A DNA stretch of 7,519 bases, taken from the NCBI GenBank assembly GCA_937925385.1, contig CALEWN010000157.1:1-7519 (forward strand). Direction: 5' to 3'. This DNA comes from an uncultured Senegalimassilia sp. Lineage in GTDB: Bacteria > Actinomycetota > Coriobacteriia > Coriobacteriales > Eggerthellaceae. The translations under genes were made by a program, and so were the position numbers. Positions 6,328 to 7,519 of this stretch are shown one piece after another. Each line of letters opens with the position of its first letter. Within the stretch, counting starts at the first letter, position 1. The notes below the pieces were generated by a model. That model did not search any database and was not told where the DNA came from. It saw nothing but the letters and a program-made list of their open reading frames with translations.

Positions 6328-7519
6328 ATGGGCGGCACACAGAAAATCGACCTGTACGAGAATTTCAAGAGCATCAACTCGATCGATGCTGACAAGTACA
6401 AACGTTACGATGTGAAGCGCGGTTTGCGCAATGCCGACGGCACCGGCGTGCTGGCGGGTTTGACGGGCATCTCCAACGTGCATGGCTACGTCATGTCCGA
6501 TGGCGAAAAACTCGCCGACGAAGGCGAGTTGCGCCTTCGCGGGTATGATCTTTACGACCTTCTGGGTGTCGATGCGAAGGACCGCCGATTCAACTATGAA
6601 GAGGTTTCCTATCTGCTGCTGATGGGCGAGCTTCCCACCGAGGAGCAGCTTTCCGGCTATATCGCCACCATCGATGCCCAGCGTGAGCTGCCCGATGGTT
6701 TCACCGCGTCCATGATCATGCGCAACACCCCTCCTGATATCATGAACGTGCTGGCTCGAACTATTCTTCTTCTGTATGCATATGACGAAAATGCCGAGGA
6801 TCGATCCGTCCAGCATGAGATCGGTACCGCCATCTCGCTGATTTCCCGCCTCCCCCGCATCATGGTGCTGACGTATTACGCGATTCGCGCGCGTTATAAC
6901 AACGAGTCCATGATCATGCATCGCTTCATTCCGGGCCAATCCACCGCCGAGACCATTCTTTCCATGCTGCGCCCCGATAGGCAGTTCACGGCAGAGGAAG
7001 CGCGCATGCTTGACATCATGTTGTGCCTGCATGCCGAGCATGGCGGCGGCAACAACTCGTCGTTCACCACGCATGTGCTGACTTCTGCGGACACGGACCC
7101 GTACTCTACGTACGCAGCGGCGATCGGGTCGCTGAAGGGCCGCAAGCACGGTGGCGCGAACCATCAGGTTCTGGCCATGCAGAAGGAGATCAAGGACAAC
7201 GTCGTCAATTGGGAAAACGATGACGAGGTTGCGGCATACCTTGCGAAGATCGTGAACAAGCAGGCTTATGACAAGAGCGGCCTGGTCTACGGCATGGGTC
7301 ATGCGGTTTACACGCTGTCCGACCCTCGTGCCGTTATTTGCAAGCGCTTCGCCGAGAAGCTGGCCATGGGCACTGAATTCGAGGCCGAGTTCCGCCTGCT
7401 TGAGAAGATCGAGCGCCTGGCGCCCGAGGTCATCCTCAACGAGAAGGGCACGAGGAAGGACATGTGCGCGAACGTGGACATGTATTCCGGCTTCGTGTAC
7501 TCCATGCTGGGCATTCCGG
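6328..7519 (+). CDS. Citrate synthase (citrate/2-methylcitrate synthase family), 3' end outside window
   Basis: 397 residues are visible and the frame is still open at the window end; the family usually needs some tens of residues more. It condenses oxaloacetate with acetyl-CoA to give citrate and CoA in the cytoplasm, the entry step of the TCA cycle and of glutamate synthesis. The catalytic trio is present: His274 in KHGGAN, His325 in GMGHAVY and Asp384 in NVDMYSG. The oxaloacetate-binding region LHAEHGGGNNSSF is at 234-246, and the DPR arginine is Arg334. The N-terminal GLRNADGTGVLAGLTGIS and LRGYD segments fit the type found in anaerobic Gram-positive bacteria. Activity on propionyl-CoA (2-methylcitrate synthase) cannot be excluded, and no propionate-pathway genes are visible. 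No clear promoter lies between the upstream hairpin and the start; transcription must begin within or before the hairpin, or read through it. Confidence 0.93.
   Translation, partial: MGGTQKIDLYENFKSINSIDADKYKRYDVKRGLRNADGTGVLAGLTGISNVHGYVMSDGEKLADEGELRLRGYDLYDLLGVDAKDRRFNYEEVSYLLLMGELPTEEQLSGYIATIDAQRELPDGFTASMIMRNTPPDIMNVLARTILLLYAYDENAEDRSVQHEIGTAISLISRLPRIMVLTYYAIRARYNNESMIMHRFIPGQSTAETILSMLRPDRQFTAEEARMLDIMLCLHAEHGGGNNSSFTTHVLTSADTDPYSTYAAAIGSLKGRKHGGANHQVLAMQKEIKDNVVNWENDDEVAAYLAKIVNKQAYDKSGLVYGMGHAVYTLSDPRAVICKRFAEKLAMGTEFEAEFRLLEKIERLAPEVILNEKGTRKDMCANVDMYSGFVYSMLGIP

Noticed and set aside
6067..7302. Antisense open frame of 411 codons
   Set aside because: It is opposite the DUF5679 and citrate synthase genes, both with clear family motifs on the + strand.
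7294..7336. GHAVYT in place of the GHRVYK seen in many bacterial citrate synthases as an active-site defect
   Set aside because: Pig citrate synthase also has GHAV at this site; the catalytic His and the DPR arginine are intact, so this is a normal variant.

Overview
The window reads as chromosomal DNA from a moderately GC-rich actinobacterium. My best guess is class Coriobacteriia (Eggerthellaceae-like). The basis is mostly G/C third codon positions, a citrate synthase of the type common in anaerobic Gram-positives, a stand-alone DUF5679 zinc-ribbon protein and perfect chromosomal-type parS sites. This placement is inference; no rRNA or other marker is present. All five genes lie on the + strand, and both end genes are cut by the window edges.

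Layout: (1) 1-852 is the C-terminal helicase domain of a DinG/XPD-type DNA helicase. (2) 867-2207, only 14 bases downstream, encodes an unrecognised single-pass membrane protein with a long charged N-terminal tail and an outer helical region. Its tail-coding part contains two perfect 16-bp ParB-binding parS palindromes, 24 bp apart and in the same codon phase. (3) 2263-5949, behind a plausible promoter, encodes a 1228-residue protein. Its two ends are halves of an M28 (zinc aminopeptidase) fold in which four of five zinc-ligand positions are replaced. Two membrane hairpins sit in the first half, and about 840 residues of coiled-coil and disordered sequence separate the halves. (4) 6082-6231, behind a perfect TATAAT box bracketed by a 9-bp inverted repeat, encodes a 49-residue DUF5679 zinc ribbon. 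(5) A 16-bp-stem hairpin terminator follows, then a citrate synthase from 6328 past the window end.

The genes do not form one evident pathway: DNA helicase, envelope protein, membrane pseudo-peptidase, small zinc protein and TCA-cycle enzyme. The two points most worth attention are the double parS centromere site inside a membrane-protein gene rather than in a parAB locus, which suggests the window lies fairly near the replication origin, and the giant catalytically degenerate M28-like membrane protein. No mobile element, CRISPR array, tRNA or rRNA was seen. No stretch over 300 bases lacks a gene.
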